Shown here: positions 40,799-50,294 of the stretch, piece after piece
Layout: every line of letters starts with the position of its first letter
Numbering within the stretch: the stretch's first letter is position 1
Assembly (NCBI RefSeq): GCF_015680705.1
Contig: NZ_JADNYP010000005.1
Span: forward strand, 124,001-188,000
Origin: Pseudomonas fulva
Lineage (GTDB): Bacteria; Pseudomonadota; Gammaproteobacteria; Pseudomonadales; Pseudomonadaceae
Reading direction: 5' to 3'
Length of the DNA stretch: 64,000 nucleotides
Translations under genes and position numbers: made by a program
The notes under the pieces: generated by a model
Databases searched by the model: none
What the model was told of the DNA's origin: nothing
Seen by the model: only the letters and a program-made list of their open reading frames with translations

Positions 40799-41625
40799 AC
40801 TTCCTGGTACTGGCACTGCTGCCGTGGATCGAGAAGTTTTCCGCCTTGCGCCAAAAAGTGCAGCGTGACGGGTTCTTGCTTGGCGAACTGGCGCGCCTGG
40901 AGCGCAGCGGCAAGGTCCAGCCATGGTGGAGCCTGGCGATCCTGGTGCTGGCGCCTGTGGTCCTCCTAGCGCTGGTACTGCACGTGTTGGCGCCGGTGGC
41001 TTACGGCCTGCTGGTCTTGCCGATCCACCTGCTGGTCCTGTTGTACAGCCTTGGACGCGGCAATCCCCGGCGTGCGCTCGGGCCGTTGCGCGACGCCTGG
41101 CGCCGTGGCGACGACCAGGCGGCCCTGCATGCGGCCGAGCGTGACCTGGGCCTGGGGGCGGATGACCCGCAGGCTCTGCAGAGGCAGGTGCAGGATCATC
41201 TGCTCTGGCAGATGTACCAAGGCTTCTTTGCGGTGATCTTCTGGTATGCGTTGGCCGGCCCGGCCGCTGCGCTGGCCTACCGCCTGCTTGCGCTGTGTGC
41301 CGCGCACAGCCGGCAGCAGGCGCTGGGCGCGCGCGCGGGATGCCTGCGCCATGTCATGGACTGGCTACCAGTGCGGATACTGGCCCTGAGCCTCGCCTTG
41401 GTCGGCAACTTCGTCGCTGTGACCCGCGCCATGCTCCACGAGGTGCTTGCCTGGCGTACCCCGGCCGAACGACTGATCGCCAGTGCCGGCCGTGCGGCAG
41501 AAGAAGGCTTGGGCGAGCCGCAAGGCCAGCGCTACCCCCAGCGCCTGGACAGCCTGTGGGAGCTGATCGTGCGTAGCGCGATACTCTGGTACGCCTGCCT
41601 GGCCTTGGGCGCGGTGCTCGGCTAG
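40795..41625 (+). CDS. ampE: Regulatory signalling protein AmpE
   Basis: A 276-residue inner-membrane protein with several hydrophobic segments (from ~45, ~145, ~195, ~255). It belongs to the CobD/CbiB-like AmpE family and is coupled to ampD by ATGA overlap. Its precise role in beta-lactamase control or muropeptide handling is not settled. Confidence 0.9.
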   Translation: MNFLVLALLPWIEKFSALRQKVQRDGFLLGELARLERSGKVQPWWSLAILVLAPVVLLALVLHVLAPVAYGLLVLPIHLLVLLYSLGRGNPRRALGPLRDAWRRGDDQAALHAAERDLGLGADDPQALQRQVQDHLLWQMYQGFFAVIFWYALAGPAAALAYRLLALCAAHSRQQALGARAGCLRHVMDWLPVRILALSLALVGNFVAVTRAMLHEVLAWRTPAERLIASAGRAAEEGLGEPQGQRYPQRLDSLWELIVRSAILWYACLALGAVLG

Positions 41626-41626
41626 C

Positions 41627-41641
41627 ACGGCCGCCGGCCGT
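41627..41641. terminator. Short hairpin between convergent ampE and tatD
   Basis: ACGGCC, GCC loop, GGCCGT (41627-41641). Six-base stem, no T-run; terminator role is only positional. Confidence 0.35.
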
Positions 41642-41651
41642 TGCGCAGCGC

Positions 41652-42428
41652 TTACCAGCGGAACAGTTCGGTGGCGGTGCGGCTGCTGGCCTCGGCCAGT
41701 GCCTGGGCGCTGACGCCAAGCACTTCGGCCAGTGCCGTGGCGATGTCGGGCAAGTGCTCTGGGCTGTTGCGCTGGCCGGGGTACATCGCCGGAGCCATGT
41801 CCGGCGCATCGGTTTCCAGCACGAAGCAGTCCAGCGGCAGGCGCGGCAGGGTCCGCTGCAGACGCAGCGCCTGGGGCCAGGTAGCGGCTCCGCCGAGGCC
41901 GAGCTTGAAACCCAGCTTGAGGTATTCGCGCGCCTCTTCGTAACTGCCGGCGAAGGCGTGGATGATGCCGGCCCGGGGTGGGCGCAGGCGCTTGAGGGTG
42001 GCGATGACCTGGGCATGGCTGCGGCGCACGTGCAGCAACGCCGGCAGCTGGAAATCGATCGCCAGGCACAGCTGGGCTTCGAACAGTGCTTGCTGGCGCT
42101 GCTTGTCGGCACCTTCGATGTAGTAGTCCAGGCCGAACTCGCCGATCGCGCATAGGCGCTCATGGCCTCGCAGACGCTCGAGCCAGTCGCGCAGCTCGTC
42201 GAGGTGCTCGGGGCGGTGCTGGTCGAGGTACACCGGATGCAGGCCGAGCGCCGCGTAGACGCCGTCGTGGGCACAGGCCAGGTCCCAGACCCTTTGCCAG
42301 TTGTCCTGGGATACCCCTAGCACGACCAGACGCTCCACGCCACGAGCCACCGCGTTGGCCAGGAGCGTGGCGCGGTCCTCGTCGAAGTCGGGAAAGTCCA
42401 GGTGGGTATGGGTATCGATCAGGCGCAT
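41652..42428 (-). CDS. TatD-family metallohydrolase (DNase)
   Basis: A 258-residue TIM-barrel hydrolase. Metal ligands appear in DTHTHLDF (~5-12), GEFGLDYY (~97), the LLHVRRSHA (~131) and ETDAPDM (~205) motifs. Members are Mg2+-dependent 3'-5' DNases or of unknown substrate; YjjV-type. It starts 3 bp after the cra stop, so both are co-transcribed. ATG 42428 starts MRLIDTHTH. Confidence 0.88.
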   Translation of the reverse strand: MRLIDTHTHLDFPDFDEDRATLLANAVARGVERLVVLGVSQDNWQRVWDLACAHDGVYAALGLHPVYLDQHRPEHLDELRDWLERLRGHERLCAIGEFGLDYYIEGADKQRQQALFEAQLCLAIDFQLPALLHVRRSHAQVIATLKRLRPPRAGIIHAFAGSYEEAREYLKLGFKLGLGGAATWPQALRLQRTLPRLPLDCFVLETDAPDMAPAMYPGQRNSPEHLPDIATALAEVLGVSAQALAEASSRTATELFRW

Positions 42429-42431
42429 TGC

Positions 42432-43427
42432 TCAGCCTCCGACGATGCGTTGCTTGAAGTTTCGAGCGATTGCATGCGTGCCGGGTTCATAGCGTTTCTG
42501 TTCGACGGCGGCCAGCGCCAGTTCCAGCGCGGTGGTCGCGATCAGGTCATGCTGCTGGGCCATGGCGTTGACCGGCAAAGGCAGGAAGTCGAGCAGCTGG
42601 TTGTCGCCGAAGGTGCCCAGGCGCAGGCTGCTGGAATCTTCCTGGTACGTGCGCAGCACGTCGAACACGCCTTGCAGCAGGACATAGGAGGTTGTCACCA
42701 AGGCGTCCGGCAGGCCGGCGAAGTCGTCCACCAGCTGCTGCATCAGGCGCTGCCCGCAAGCGCGGCTGAACGATTCGCCCTGGTAGTGCCTGGCCTGGCC
42801 GGCGAAGCCTTGCAGCGCCTGGTCGAAGCCCTTGGCGCGCGCCTGGCTGACGCTCAGCTCTGGCCTGGCGCCAAGCAGTGCGATACGCCGTGGCCCGGTT
42901 GCCAGCAGGCTCTGCGCCAATTGGCGGCTGGCCTGTTGGTCATCGCTGATGACCGAGCAGAAACGTCGGGCATCCAGGGGACGGTCGATGGCGACGATCG
43001 GCAGGCCGCTGTCCTGCAGGTCCTGATAGCTGAGATCGTCTGCTGGCAGGCAGCTGGCGACGAACAGGGCATCGCAACGCCGCGCGCGAAACAGCTGCTG
43101 CAGCTGCCTTTCGCTCTCGGGCTGGTCGTCGCTGCTGGCGATCAGCAGCTGGTAGCCGCGCGACCGCGCGGCTTGTTCCAGTTGCTTGGCGAGGCGGGCA
43201 TAGCTGGGGTTTTCCAGGTCTGGCAGGATGAACCCGAGGGTGCGTGTATGCCGGCTGCGCAGGCCGGCAGCCTGCGGGTTCGGCGTGAACCCATGGGCCT
43301 GGACAACGGCGCGCACGCGTTCGACCGTGGCATTGCTGATGCGCTGCTGCTCGGCCTTGCCATTGATCACATAACTGGCGGTGGTCACGGACACACCTGC
43401 CAGACGAGCGATATCGCTGAGTTTCAC
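42432..43427 (-). CDS. cra: Catabolite repressor/activator Cra (FruR), LacI family
   Basis: A 331-residue LacI/GalR regulator. The N-terminal HTH reads VKLSDIARLAGVSVTTASYV, followed by the hinge and periplasmic-binding-like sensor domain; the ligand in P. putida is fructose-1-phosphate. It starts at GTG 43427, with AAGGA seven bases upstream; the open frame to 43517 has no ribosome site. It diverges from fruBKA, with a Cra operator at 43581 between the two. Confidence 0.92.
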   Translation of the reverse strand: MKLSDIARLAGVSVTTASYVINGKAEQQRISNATVERVRAVVQAHGFTPNPQAAGLRSRHTRTLGFILPDLENPSYARLAKQLEQAARSRGYQLLIASSDDQPESERQLQQLFRARRCDALFVASCLPADDLSYQDLQDSGLPIVAIDRPLDARRFCSVISDDQQASRQLAQSLLATGPRRIALLGARPELSVSQARAKGFDQALQGFAGQARHYQGESFSRACGQRLMQQLVDDFAGLPDALVTTSYVLLQGVFDVLRTYQEDSSSLRLGTFGDNQLLDFLPLPVNAMAQQHDLIATTALELALAAVEQKRYEPGTHAIARNFKQRIVGG

Positions 43428-43580
43428 CGGATATTCCTTGTCATTGCCGAAACTGGCCTGCCTGACGCGACAGTCTTGCCCATCGACCCACGCCTGCGCA
43501 GGCGACCATTGTCGCAATTGTCCGACACGCTGGGGCTTTTTCGCTGGCAGATTATCGAGTAACGTGGCCGGTTAATCAGA

Positions 43581-43592
43581 TTAAACGATTCA
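43581..43592. promoter_or_regulatory. Cra operator
   Basis: TTAAACGATTCA, whose complement reads TGAATCGTTTAA. It matches the Cra consensus with one base difference from the P. putida operator TTAAACGTTTCA as I recall it. Located between cra (start 43427) and fruB (start 43709), so it can repress fruBKA and possibly cra. Confidence 0.72.
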
Positions 43593-43708
43593 GCAGGCGT
43601 TTCCTGCCCTTTTCATCGAATGCCTGCCAAGGATCCCGAACTGGTCCTTTGCGCAAAACTCACAACAATACCGGTGTACTGCACGTTGGTACTGTAAAGG
43701 AGAAGGTC

Positions 43709-46579
43709 ATGCTCGAGCTCGCCAAAGAGCAGATAGCCATGGGCCAGGTGGCCACCGACAAGCCCGCAGCGCTGCGTCTGCTCGCCGACCTGCTGGTCGC
43801 CGACGGCCTGGTCGCACCTGGCTACCTGGAGGGCCTCCAGGCCCGCGAGGCACAAGGCTCCACCTTCCTTGGCCAAGGGATCGCCATTCCCCATGGCACC
43901 CCACAAACCCGTGATCTGGTGTTCGCCACCGGTGTGCGCCTGTTGCAGTTCCCCGATGGCGTGGACTGGGGCGACGGGCAGCGGGTATACCTGGCGATCG
44001 GCATCGCTGCCCGCTCCGACGAACACCTGCGCCTGTTGCAGCTGCTGACCCGCGCCCTTGGCGAGACGGACCTGGCCGAGGCATTGCGCCAGGCCGAGTC
44101 GGCCGAAGCGCTGCTCAAGCTGTTGCAGGGTGCGCCCCAGGAACTGGCGCTCGATGCGCAACTGATCGGCTTGCAGCAGAACGCCGAGGATTTCCATGAG
44201 CTGGCCTGGCGTGGCGCGCGTTTGCTGCAGCGCGCCGGCTGTGTCGAGGACAGCTTTCCCGGGCTGCTGCAACAGGCCGAGCCGCTGCCTTTGGGCGAAG
44301 GCTTGTGGTGGCTGCACAGCGAGCGCCAGGTACGTCAGCCGGGCCTGGCCTTCGTCACCGCCCAGCGTCCACTGTCCTTGCACGGGCAGCCACTCAACGG
44401 TCTGTTCTGCCTGGCCAGCCTGGGCGCTGCGCACCAGGCGCTGCTCGAGCGGCTCTGCCAGGTGCTGATCGAGGGCCGCGGCCAGATGCTCTACCAGGCC
44501 ACCAGCAGCCGCGCGGTGCTCGAGGTGCTTGGCGAGGAGGTTCCCGCCGACTGGCCGAGCGCACGGATCGTCCTGGCCAACCCGCATGGCTTGCATGCCC
44601 GGCCGGCCAAGGTGCTGGCCCAGCTGGCCAAGAGCTTCAATGGGGATGTGCGGGTGCGCCTGGTCGAAAGCGGGCAGTCGGCGGTCTCGGCGAAAAGCTT
44701 GAGCAAGCTGTTGAGCCTCGGCGCTCAGCGTGGGCAGACCTTGGAACTGAGCGCCGAGCCGGCTATCGCCGACGATGCCTTGCCCGCTCTGCTGGCGGCC
44801 ATCGAACAAGGCCTGGGCGAAGCGGTGGAGCCGCTCGCCGAACAAAAGCCAAGGGTCGATGCGGCCGCGTCGCAGGTATCGCCCCCAACCAGCGTCGTCA
44901 CTGCACCGGTCCTGGGCAGCCAGGTCCAGGGTGTGGCTGCCGCGCCTGGCATCGCCAGTGGTCCGGCGCACCTGCGGGTCGAGCGCGCCATCGATTATCC
45001 GGTGCGTGGCGAGTCGCCAGGCCAGGAGCGACTGAAGCTGCAGCAGGCCCTGGCCGCGGTCGCCGCGCAGCTGCAAGTGCTGGTCGAGCGTAGCGACAAG
45101 GCCATTGCCGAGATCTTCGTCACCCACCAGGAAATGCTCGCCGATCCTGGCCTGACCGATGAGGTCGGCCAGCGCCTGGAGCGCGGTGAAAGCGCCGCGG
45201 CCGCCTGGATGGCAGTGATCGAGGCGGCAGCCCAACAGCAGGAAGCACTGCATGATGCCTTGCTGGCCGAGCGCGCCGCCGACCTGCGCGACGTCGGTCG
45301 GCGGGTGCTCGAGCAGCTGTGTGGCGTTGCCGAGCAGGCCGAACCGCAGCAGCCGTATATCCTGGTCATGGCCGAAGTCGGCCCTTCCGATGTCGCCCGC
45401 CTGGATCCGGCCCGCGTGGCCGGTATCCTGACCGCCCACGGCGGGGCCACCGCGCACAGCGCCATCGTCGCCCGCGCGCTGGGCATCGCGGCGGTGGTGG
45501 GCGCCGGCGAGTCGGTGTTGCTGATCGAACCTGGCACGCCCCTGTTGCTCGATGGCCAGCGTGGCCGGGTCGTCGTCGCGCCGTCGAGCAGCGAGCTCGA
45601 GCGGGCGCTGGCCGAGCGTGAGCGGCGCGAACGCCGCCTGCAGGCAGCCTGGTCCAAACGCCTGGAGCCGGCCATCAGCCGTGACGGGCATGCCATCGAA
45701 GTCTTTGCCAACATCGGCGAAAGCAGCGGCCTGGACAAGGTCATCGAGCAAGGAGCCGAGGGCATCGGCCTGCTGCGCACCGAGCTGATCTTCATGGCGC
45801 ATGCCCAGGCGCCGGACGTGGCCACCCAGGAGGCGGAATACCGTCGCGTGCTCGACGGCCTGGACGGACGTCCGCTGGTGGTGCGCACCCTGGATGTCGG
45901 CGGTGACAAGCCGTTGCCCTACTGGCCGATCGCCGCCGAGGAAAACCCGTTCCTGGGGGTGCGTGGCGTGCGCCTGACCTTGCAGCGTCCGCAGGTCATG
46001 GAGGACCAGCTGCGGGCCTTGCTGCAGGCGGCCGGTTCGCGCCCCTTGCGGATCATGTTCCCCATGGTCGGGCAGGTCCACGAGTGGCGCGAGGCACGCG
46101 CCCTGGTCGAGCGCCTGCGTCAGGACATACCCGTGGCCGACCTGCAGCTGGGCATCATGGTCGAAGTGCCTTCGGCCGCGTTGCTGGCTACGCAGCTGGC
46201 ACGCGAGGTGGACTTCTTCAGCATTGGCACCAATGACCTGACCCAATACACCCTGGCCATCGACCGGGGCCATGCCAGTTTGTCCGCGCAGGCCGATGGC
46301 CTGCATCCGGCAGTGTTGCGGCTGATCGACATGACGGTGCAGGCGGCGCATGCCGAGGGCAAGTGGGTCGGTGTCTGCGGCGAGTTGGCCGCCGATCCGC
46401 AGGCGGTCGCGCTGTTGCTGGGCCTGGACGTCGATGAACTGAGCGTGGCTGCCAGGAGCATTCCCGAAGTCAAGGCGCTGGTGCGCGAAACCGATTATCA
46501 GGCGGCCCGCGCCCTTGCGCGCGAAGCCTTGCAGCAAGACAGCGCCCAAGCGGTCCGGGCACTGGTGGAGAAACAGTAA
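43709..46579 (+). CDS. fruB: PTS fructose-specific multiphosphoryl transfer protein FruB (EIIA-HPr-EI)
   Basis: A 956-residue fusion: EIIA-Fru (residues ~1-145), linker, HPr (~285-370) and Enzyme I (~400-950). Three phospho-histidines are visible: His62 in IAIPHGTP, His296 in PHGLHARPA and His583 in GGATAHSAIVA. Phosphate passes from PEP through EI, HPr and EIIA to FruA. ATG 43709 follows AAAGGAG. First gene of fruBKA. Confidence 0.96.
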   Translation: MLELAKEQIAMGQVATDKPAALRLLADLLVADGLVAPGYLEGLQAREAQGSTFLGQGIAIPHGTPQTRDLVFATGVRLLQFPDGVDWGDGQRVYLAIGIAARSDEHLRLLQLLTRALGETDLAEALRQAESAEALLKLLQGAPQELALDAQLIGLQQNAEDFHELAWRGARLLQRAGCVEDSFPGLLQQAEPLPLGEGLWWLHSERQVRQPGLAFVTAQRPLSLHGQPLNGLFCLASLGAAHQALLERLCQVLIEGRGQMLYQATSSRAVLEVLGEEVPADWPSARIVLANPHGLHARPAKVLAQLAKSFNGDVRVRLVESGQSAVSAKSLSKLLSLGAQRGQTLELSAEPAIADDALPALLAAIEQGLGEAVEPLAEQKPRVDAAASQVSPPTSVVTAPVLGSQVQGVAAAPGIASGPAHLRVERAIDYPVRGESPGQERLKLQQALAAVAAQLQVLVERSDKAIAEIFVTHQEMLADPGLTDEVGQRLERGESAAAAWMAVIEAAAQQQEALHDALLAERAADLRDVGRRVLEQLCGVAEQAEPQQPYILVMAEVGPSDVARLDPARVAGILTAHGGATAHSAIVARALGIAAVVGAGESVLLIEPGTPLLLDGQRGRVVVAPSSSELERALAERERRERRLQAAWSKRLEPAISRDGHAIEVFANIGESSGLDKVIEQGAEGIGLLRTELIFMAHAQAPDVATQEAEYRRVLDGLDGRPLVVRTLDVGGDKPLPYWPIAAEENPFLGVRGVRLTLQRPQVMEDQLRALLQAAGSRPLRIMFPMVGQVHEWREARALVERLRQDIPVADLQLGIMVEVPSAALLATQLAREVDFFSIGTNDLTQYTLAIDRGHASLSAQADGLHPAVLRLIDMTVQAAHAEGKWVGVCGELAADPQAVALLLGLDVDELSVAARSIPEVKALVRETDYQAARALAREALQQDSAQAVRALVEKQ

Positions 46580-47526
46580 TGGCCAGGATTCTAACGCTTA
46601 CCCTCAATCCGGCGCTGGACCTGACCGTCGATCTCGACGTGCTGCGTCCAGGGCATGTCAACCGCAGCCAGGGGCAGCTCACCCATGCCGCCGGCAAGGG
46701 GCTGAACGTTGCCCAGGTGCTGGCCGACCTGGGCAACAGCGTAACCGTGGCGGGTTTTCTCGGGCGCGACAACCTGGCGCCTTTCGAGTCGCTGATCGAC
46801 TGGCGCGGCTTTGCCGATGGCTTTGTCCGCGTACCTGGGGAAACCCGTAGCAACATCAAGCTGGTCGAGGCCACTGGCCGGGTCACCGATATCAATGGCC
46901 AGGGACCAGAGGTCGACCAGGCCGCGCAGATCGCACTGTCGCGTCGCCTGGAGCAGCTGGCTCCCGGGCATGACGCGGTGGTGGTGGCCGGCAGCTTGCC
47001 GCGAGGCATCGACCTGGAGTGGTTCCGCCAGTTGCTGCTGCAGCTGCGCGGGCAGGGCTTGAAAGTGATCCTGGACAGCAGTGGCCAGGCTCTGCGCGTG
47101 GGCCTGGACACCGCGCCCTGGCTGGTCAAGCCCAATGTCGAGGAACTGGCCGAGGTACATGGCGGGCCGCTGGATGGGCCCGTCGCTCAGCACAAGGCCG
47201 CCCGGCAGTTGCTCGAACGCGGTATCGAGCACGTGGTGCTGTCGCGAGGCGAGGAGGGGGTGAGCTGGTTCACCGCGGGGGCCGCCTGGCATGCTCGGCC
47301 ACCCAAGGTCCATGTGGCCAGCACCGTGGGTGCTGGCGATTCGCTGGTGGCCGGCATGGTCCACGGCCTGCTCGCTGGCGAGGCTGCCGGGCAGACCTTG
47401 CGTCGCGCCACGGCGATCGCCGCCCAGGCGGTGACCCAGGTCGGCTTCGGCATCCGTGACCAGCAACAGCTGGAGCGTCTGCAAGCCGGCGTGCAATTGA
47501 CAGAGCAACAAGAGGGTTGCCGATGA
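46579..47526 (+). CDS. fruK: 1-phosphofructokinase
   Basis: A 315-residue PfkB/ribokinase-family kinase that phosphorylates fructose-1-phosphate to fructose-1,6-bisphosphate. The N-terminal LNPALDLTV is the FruK signature; the catalytic C-terminal motif is STVGAGDSLVAGM (Asp ~256). Overlaps fruB stop by TAATG and fruA start by ATGA; the three genes are translationally coupled. Confidence 0.95.
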   Translation: MARILTLTLNPALDLTVDLDVLRPGHVNRSQGQLTHAAGKGLNVAQVLADLGNSVTVAGFLGRDNLAPFESLIDWRGFADGFVRVPGETRSNIKLVEATGRVTDINGQGPEVDQAAQIALSRRLEQLAPGHDAVVVAGSLPRGIDLEWFRQLLLQLRGQGLKVILDSSGQALRVGLDTAPWLVKPNVEELAEVHGGPLDGPVAQHKAARQLLERGIEHVVLSRGEEGVSWFTAGAAWHARPPKVHVASTVGAGDSLVAGMVHGLLAGEAAGQTLRRATAIAAQAVTQVGFGIRDQQQLERLQAGVQLTEQQEGCR

Positions 47527-49253
47527 ACATCGTCATTGTCACTGCCTGCCCCAACGGCCAGGTATCGAGTCTGCTCAGCGCCCGCCTGCTGGCGGCCAGC
47601 GCCCAGGCGCGTGGCTGGGCCACGAAGGTCGAGATCCAGGATGCGCAACAGGCTGGGCAGCGGCTGGAGGCTGCGGATATCGAAGCGGCCGACTGGGTGC
47701 TGGTGGTCCATACCGGGCCGGTCGACCTTAGTCGCTTCGCCGGCAAGCCGATCTACCAGAGCACGCCCGCGCAGGCGCTGGCCGACCGCGAACGTTTTCT
47801 CGACGAGGCGGTTGCCAATGCCAGCGTGCTGGCGGTGTCGGACGCGGCGCAGACCCAGCCGAAGGCACCCAGGATCGTCGCGATCACGGCCTGCCCGACC
47901 GGTGTCGCGCATACCTTCATGGCCGCCGAGGCGTTGCAACAGGCCGCGCTCCAGGCCGGCTACCAACTGACGGTGGAAACCCAAGGCTCGGTCGGAGCGC
48001 GCAATCCACTGTCGGCCGAGGCCATTGCCGAAGCCGACGTGGTGCTGCTGGCGGCCGATATCGAGGTGCCCACGGCGCGCTTCGCCGGCAAACGCATCTA
48101 CCGCTGTGGCACCGGTGTCGCGCTCAAGCAGTCCCGCGCGACGCTGGACAAGGCCTTGACCGAGGGGCGACTGGAAAGCCCTGGTGAGGCGACCAGTGGC
48201 CCGGCCAAAAGCAGCGAGAAGAGTGGCGTCTACAAGCATCTTCTGACCGGCGTGTCCTTCATGTTGCCCATGGTGGTCGCCGGTGGGCTGCTGATCGCCC
48301 TGTCGTTCGTGTTCGGCATCGAGGCCTACAAGCAGGCCGGCACGCTCCCCGCCGCGCTCATGCAGATCGGTGGCGAGGCCGCATTCAAGCTGATGGTGCC
48401 GCTGCTGGCCGGGTACATCGCCTGGTCCATCGCCGACCGTCCGGGCTTGGCGCCCGGCATGATCGGCGGGCTGCTGGCCAGCAATCTCGAGGCGGGTTTC
48501 CTTGGCGGCATCGTGGCGGGGTTCCTGGCTGGCTACAGCGCCAAGGCGATCAGCCATTGGGCCCGGCTACCGAGCAGCCTGGAGGCGCTCAAGCCGATCC
48601 TGATCATTCCGCTGCTGGCCAGCCTGTTCACCGGGCTGGTGATGATCTATGTGGTCGGCCATCCCGTGGCGGCCATGCTCGAAGGGCTGACTCACTTCCT
48701 CGACAGCATGGGCACCACCAACGCGGTGCTGCTGGGCGTGGTGCTGGGCGCGATGATGTGCGTGGACCTGGGCGGGCCGATCAACAAGGCGGCCTATGCC
48801 TTCTCGGTCGGGCTGCTGGCCTCGGCCAGCTATGCGCCAATGGCCACCACCATGGCCGCTGGCATGGTGCCGCCGATCGGCCTGGGCATCGCCAGCTTCC
48901 TGGCCCGGCGCAAGTTCGCCCAGAGCGAGCGCGAGGCCGGCAAGGCGGCCCTGGTCCTGGGGCTATGTTTCATTTCCGAAGGCGCCATTCCCTTCGCGGC
49001 CAAGGATCCATTGCGGGTGATTCCGGCCAGCATCGCCGGCGGCGCCTTGACGGGGGCGTTGACCATGTACTTCGGCTGCAAGCTGATGGCACCGCATGGC
49101 GGGTTGTTCGTGCTGTTGATCCCCAACGCCATCAACCATGCGCTGCTCTACCTGCTGGCGATCCTGGCCGGTAGTCTGCTGACCGGGGTGATCTACGCGC
49201 TGATCAAGCGCAGCGAAAAGGTCGAGATGACCGTCGCCCCGGTCGCGCCCTGA
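47523..49253 (+). CDS. fruA: PTS fructose transporter EIIBC
   Basis: A 576-residue inner-membrane permease. Two EIIB domains lie at the N-terminus: the first (EIIB', Cys9 in VTACPNGQV) and the second, active one (Cys124 in ITACPTGVAHTFM). The EIIC membrane domain (~240-570) follows, with about ten helices. It imports fructose as fructose-1-phosphate. The first domain lacks the HTFM context, so it may be structural. Confidence 0.95.
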   Translation: MNIVIVTACPNGQVSSLLSARLLAASAQARGWATKVEIQDAQQAGQRLEAADIEAADWVLVVHTGPVDLSRFAGKPIYQSTPAQALADRERFLDEAVANASVLAVSDAAQTQPKAPRIVAITACPTGVAHTFMAAEALQQAALQAGYQLTVETQGSVGARNPLSAEAIAEADVVLLAADIEVPTARFAGKRIYRCGTGVALKQSRATLDKALTEGRLESPGEATSGPAKSSEKSGVYKHLLTGVSFMLPMVVAGGLLIALSFVFGIEAYKQAGTLPAALMQIGGEAAFKLMVPLLAGYIAWSIADRPGLAPGMIGGLLASNLEAGFLGGIVAGFLAGYSAKAISHWARLPSSLEALKPILIIPLLASLFTGLVMIYVVGHPVAAMLEGLTHFLDSMGTTNAVLLGVVLGAMMCVDLGGPINKAAYAFSVGLLASASYAPMATTMAAGMVPPIGLGIASFLARRKFAQSEREAGKAALVLGLCFISEGAIPFAAKDPLRVIPASIAGGALTGALTMYFGCKLMAPHGGLFVLLIPNAINHALLYLLAILAGSLLTGVIYALIKRSEKVEMTVAPVAP

Positions 49254-49260
49254 ATCGAGC

Positions 49261-49281
49261 GGCCTGGCCGAGCGCCAGGCC
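49261..49281. terminator. Hairpin terminator after fruA
   Basis: GGCCTGGC (49261-49268), CGAGC loop, GCCAGGCC (49274-49281), 7 bp after the fruA stop and just before the converging DUF3820 stop. No T-run. Confidence 0.5.
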
Positions 49282-49284
49282 ACT

Positions 49285-49524
49285 TCAGCCTGGCGTGGAC
49301 CGTCCGCCTGGGTGCTTGCGCCGCAATGGCGTCAACAGCTCGCCCAGGCCGTTATGATCGATCTCGTGCATCAAGGCCAGCAGGCCGCCCAGCTCCCCGC
49401 CAGGGAAACCCTTGCGAGCGAACCAGGCCAGGTAGTCGCCAGGCAAGTCGGCGATGGCCCGTCCCTGATACTTGCCGAACGGCATGCTGCGGGTGACGAG
49501 CAGTTCCAGCGTTTGGGGATTCAT
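49285..49524 (-). CDS. DUF3820 family protein
   Basis: A 79-residue protein with the DUF3820 (quorum-sensing-regulated virulence-factor-like) core: MPFGKYQGRAIADLPGDYLAW and KGFPGGELGGLL. The MPFGKYxG motif is the hallmark. ATG 49524 has GAAGG upstream; an earlier start at 49563 is not supported. Function unknown. Confidence 0.82.
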   Translation of the reverse strand: MNPQTLELLVTRSMPFGKYQGRAIADLPGDYLAWFARKGFPGGELGGLLALMHEIDHNGLGELLTPLRRKHPGGRSTPG

Positions 49525-49723
49525 GCGGCGACCTTCGCAGGCAAAGCGGTCACGATACTGCAAAGTGCATGATAGCCAAAGCGGCCATCATGCAGAAAGC
49601 CAAGCCAGGGGGGCGCAGGCGGTTACACAACTTATTGATTTTTAAGGATTTTGGTTTTCAGTCAAAGCTGGCACGAAGCCTGCTCCGTTCATGGGGACTA
49701 TCACCTGCCACGGAGTTCGTGCA

Positions 49724-50293
49724 ATGAGCAATTCAAGCAAAGAAGTGATCGACGTACTGAACAACCTGATCGAGTACAGCAAGGACGGCGAAAAAGGTTT
49801 CAAGGAAGCGGCCGATGATGTCAAGAATCCGGAGCTGAAGGCGTTCTGCGTCCAGCGCGCAAGCGATTGCTCCAGTGCCGTGAGCGAACTGCAGGCCGAA
49901 GTGCGTCGCCTTGGTGGCGATCCGGAGACCTCGACCAGCATCACTGGTGACCTGCACCGTGGCTGGGTAAACCTCAAGTCGATGTTGACCGGCAAGGACG
50001 ACAAGGCCGTGCTCGAAGAGCTCGAGCGTGGGGAAGACGCTGCGCTCAAGGCATACAAGGATGCACGCGAGAAGCTGGCCAAGCTTGGCCATGGCGATGT
50101 AGCGGTCGGTCATACCACCGTCACCTCTGGCGTCGGTACCACCTCGTTGGGCGACACCACGCTGAGCGGTACTACCGCTACCACTGCCGCGGCAAGCGGC
50201 CCCTACGCGCTGGTCGAACGCCAGTTGCAAGGTGTGCAGCGCAACCATGACCAGGTCAAGGCGCTGCGCGACCAGGCTCGCGCCCGCTCCTGA
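49724..50293 (+). CDS. PA2169/DUF2383 four-helix-bundle protein
   Basis: A 189-residue protein; residues ~5-115 are a DUF2383 ferritin-like four-helix bundle (EVIDVLNNLIEYSKDGEKGF onward). It is followed by a Thr/Ser/Gly-rich linker (~125-155) and a short helix with VERQLQGVQRNHDQV. Probably stress- or sigma-factor-regulated in relatives. ATG 49724 has GGAG upstream. Confidence 0.8.
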   Translation: MSNSSKEVIDVLNNLIEYSKDGEKGFKEAADDVKNPELKAFCVQRASDCSSAVSELQAEVRRLGGDPETSTSITGDLHRGWVNLKSMLTGKDDKAVLEELERGEDAALKAYKDAREKLAKLGHGDVAVGHTTVTSGVGTTSLGDTTLSGTTATTAAASGPYALVERQLQGVQRNHDQVKALRDQARARS

Positions 50294-50294
50294 G

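Noticed and set aside
43613..46549. Long minus-strand open frame antisense to fruB (978 codons)
   Set aside because: A shadow of the GC-biased fruB gene; composition and lack of a ribosome site argue against it. The same holds for long antisense frames over the acyltransferase gene, cyoB, the DUF1631 gene and pta.
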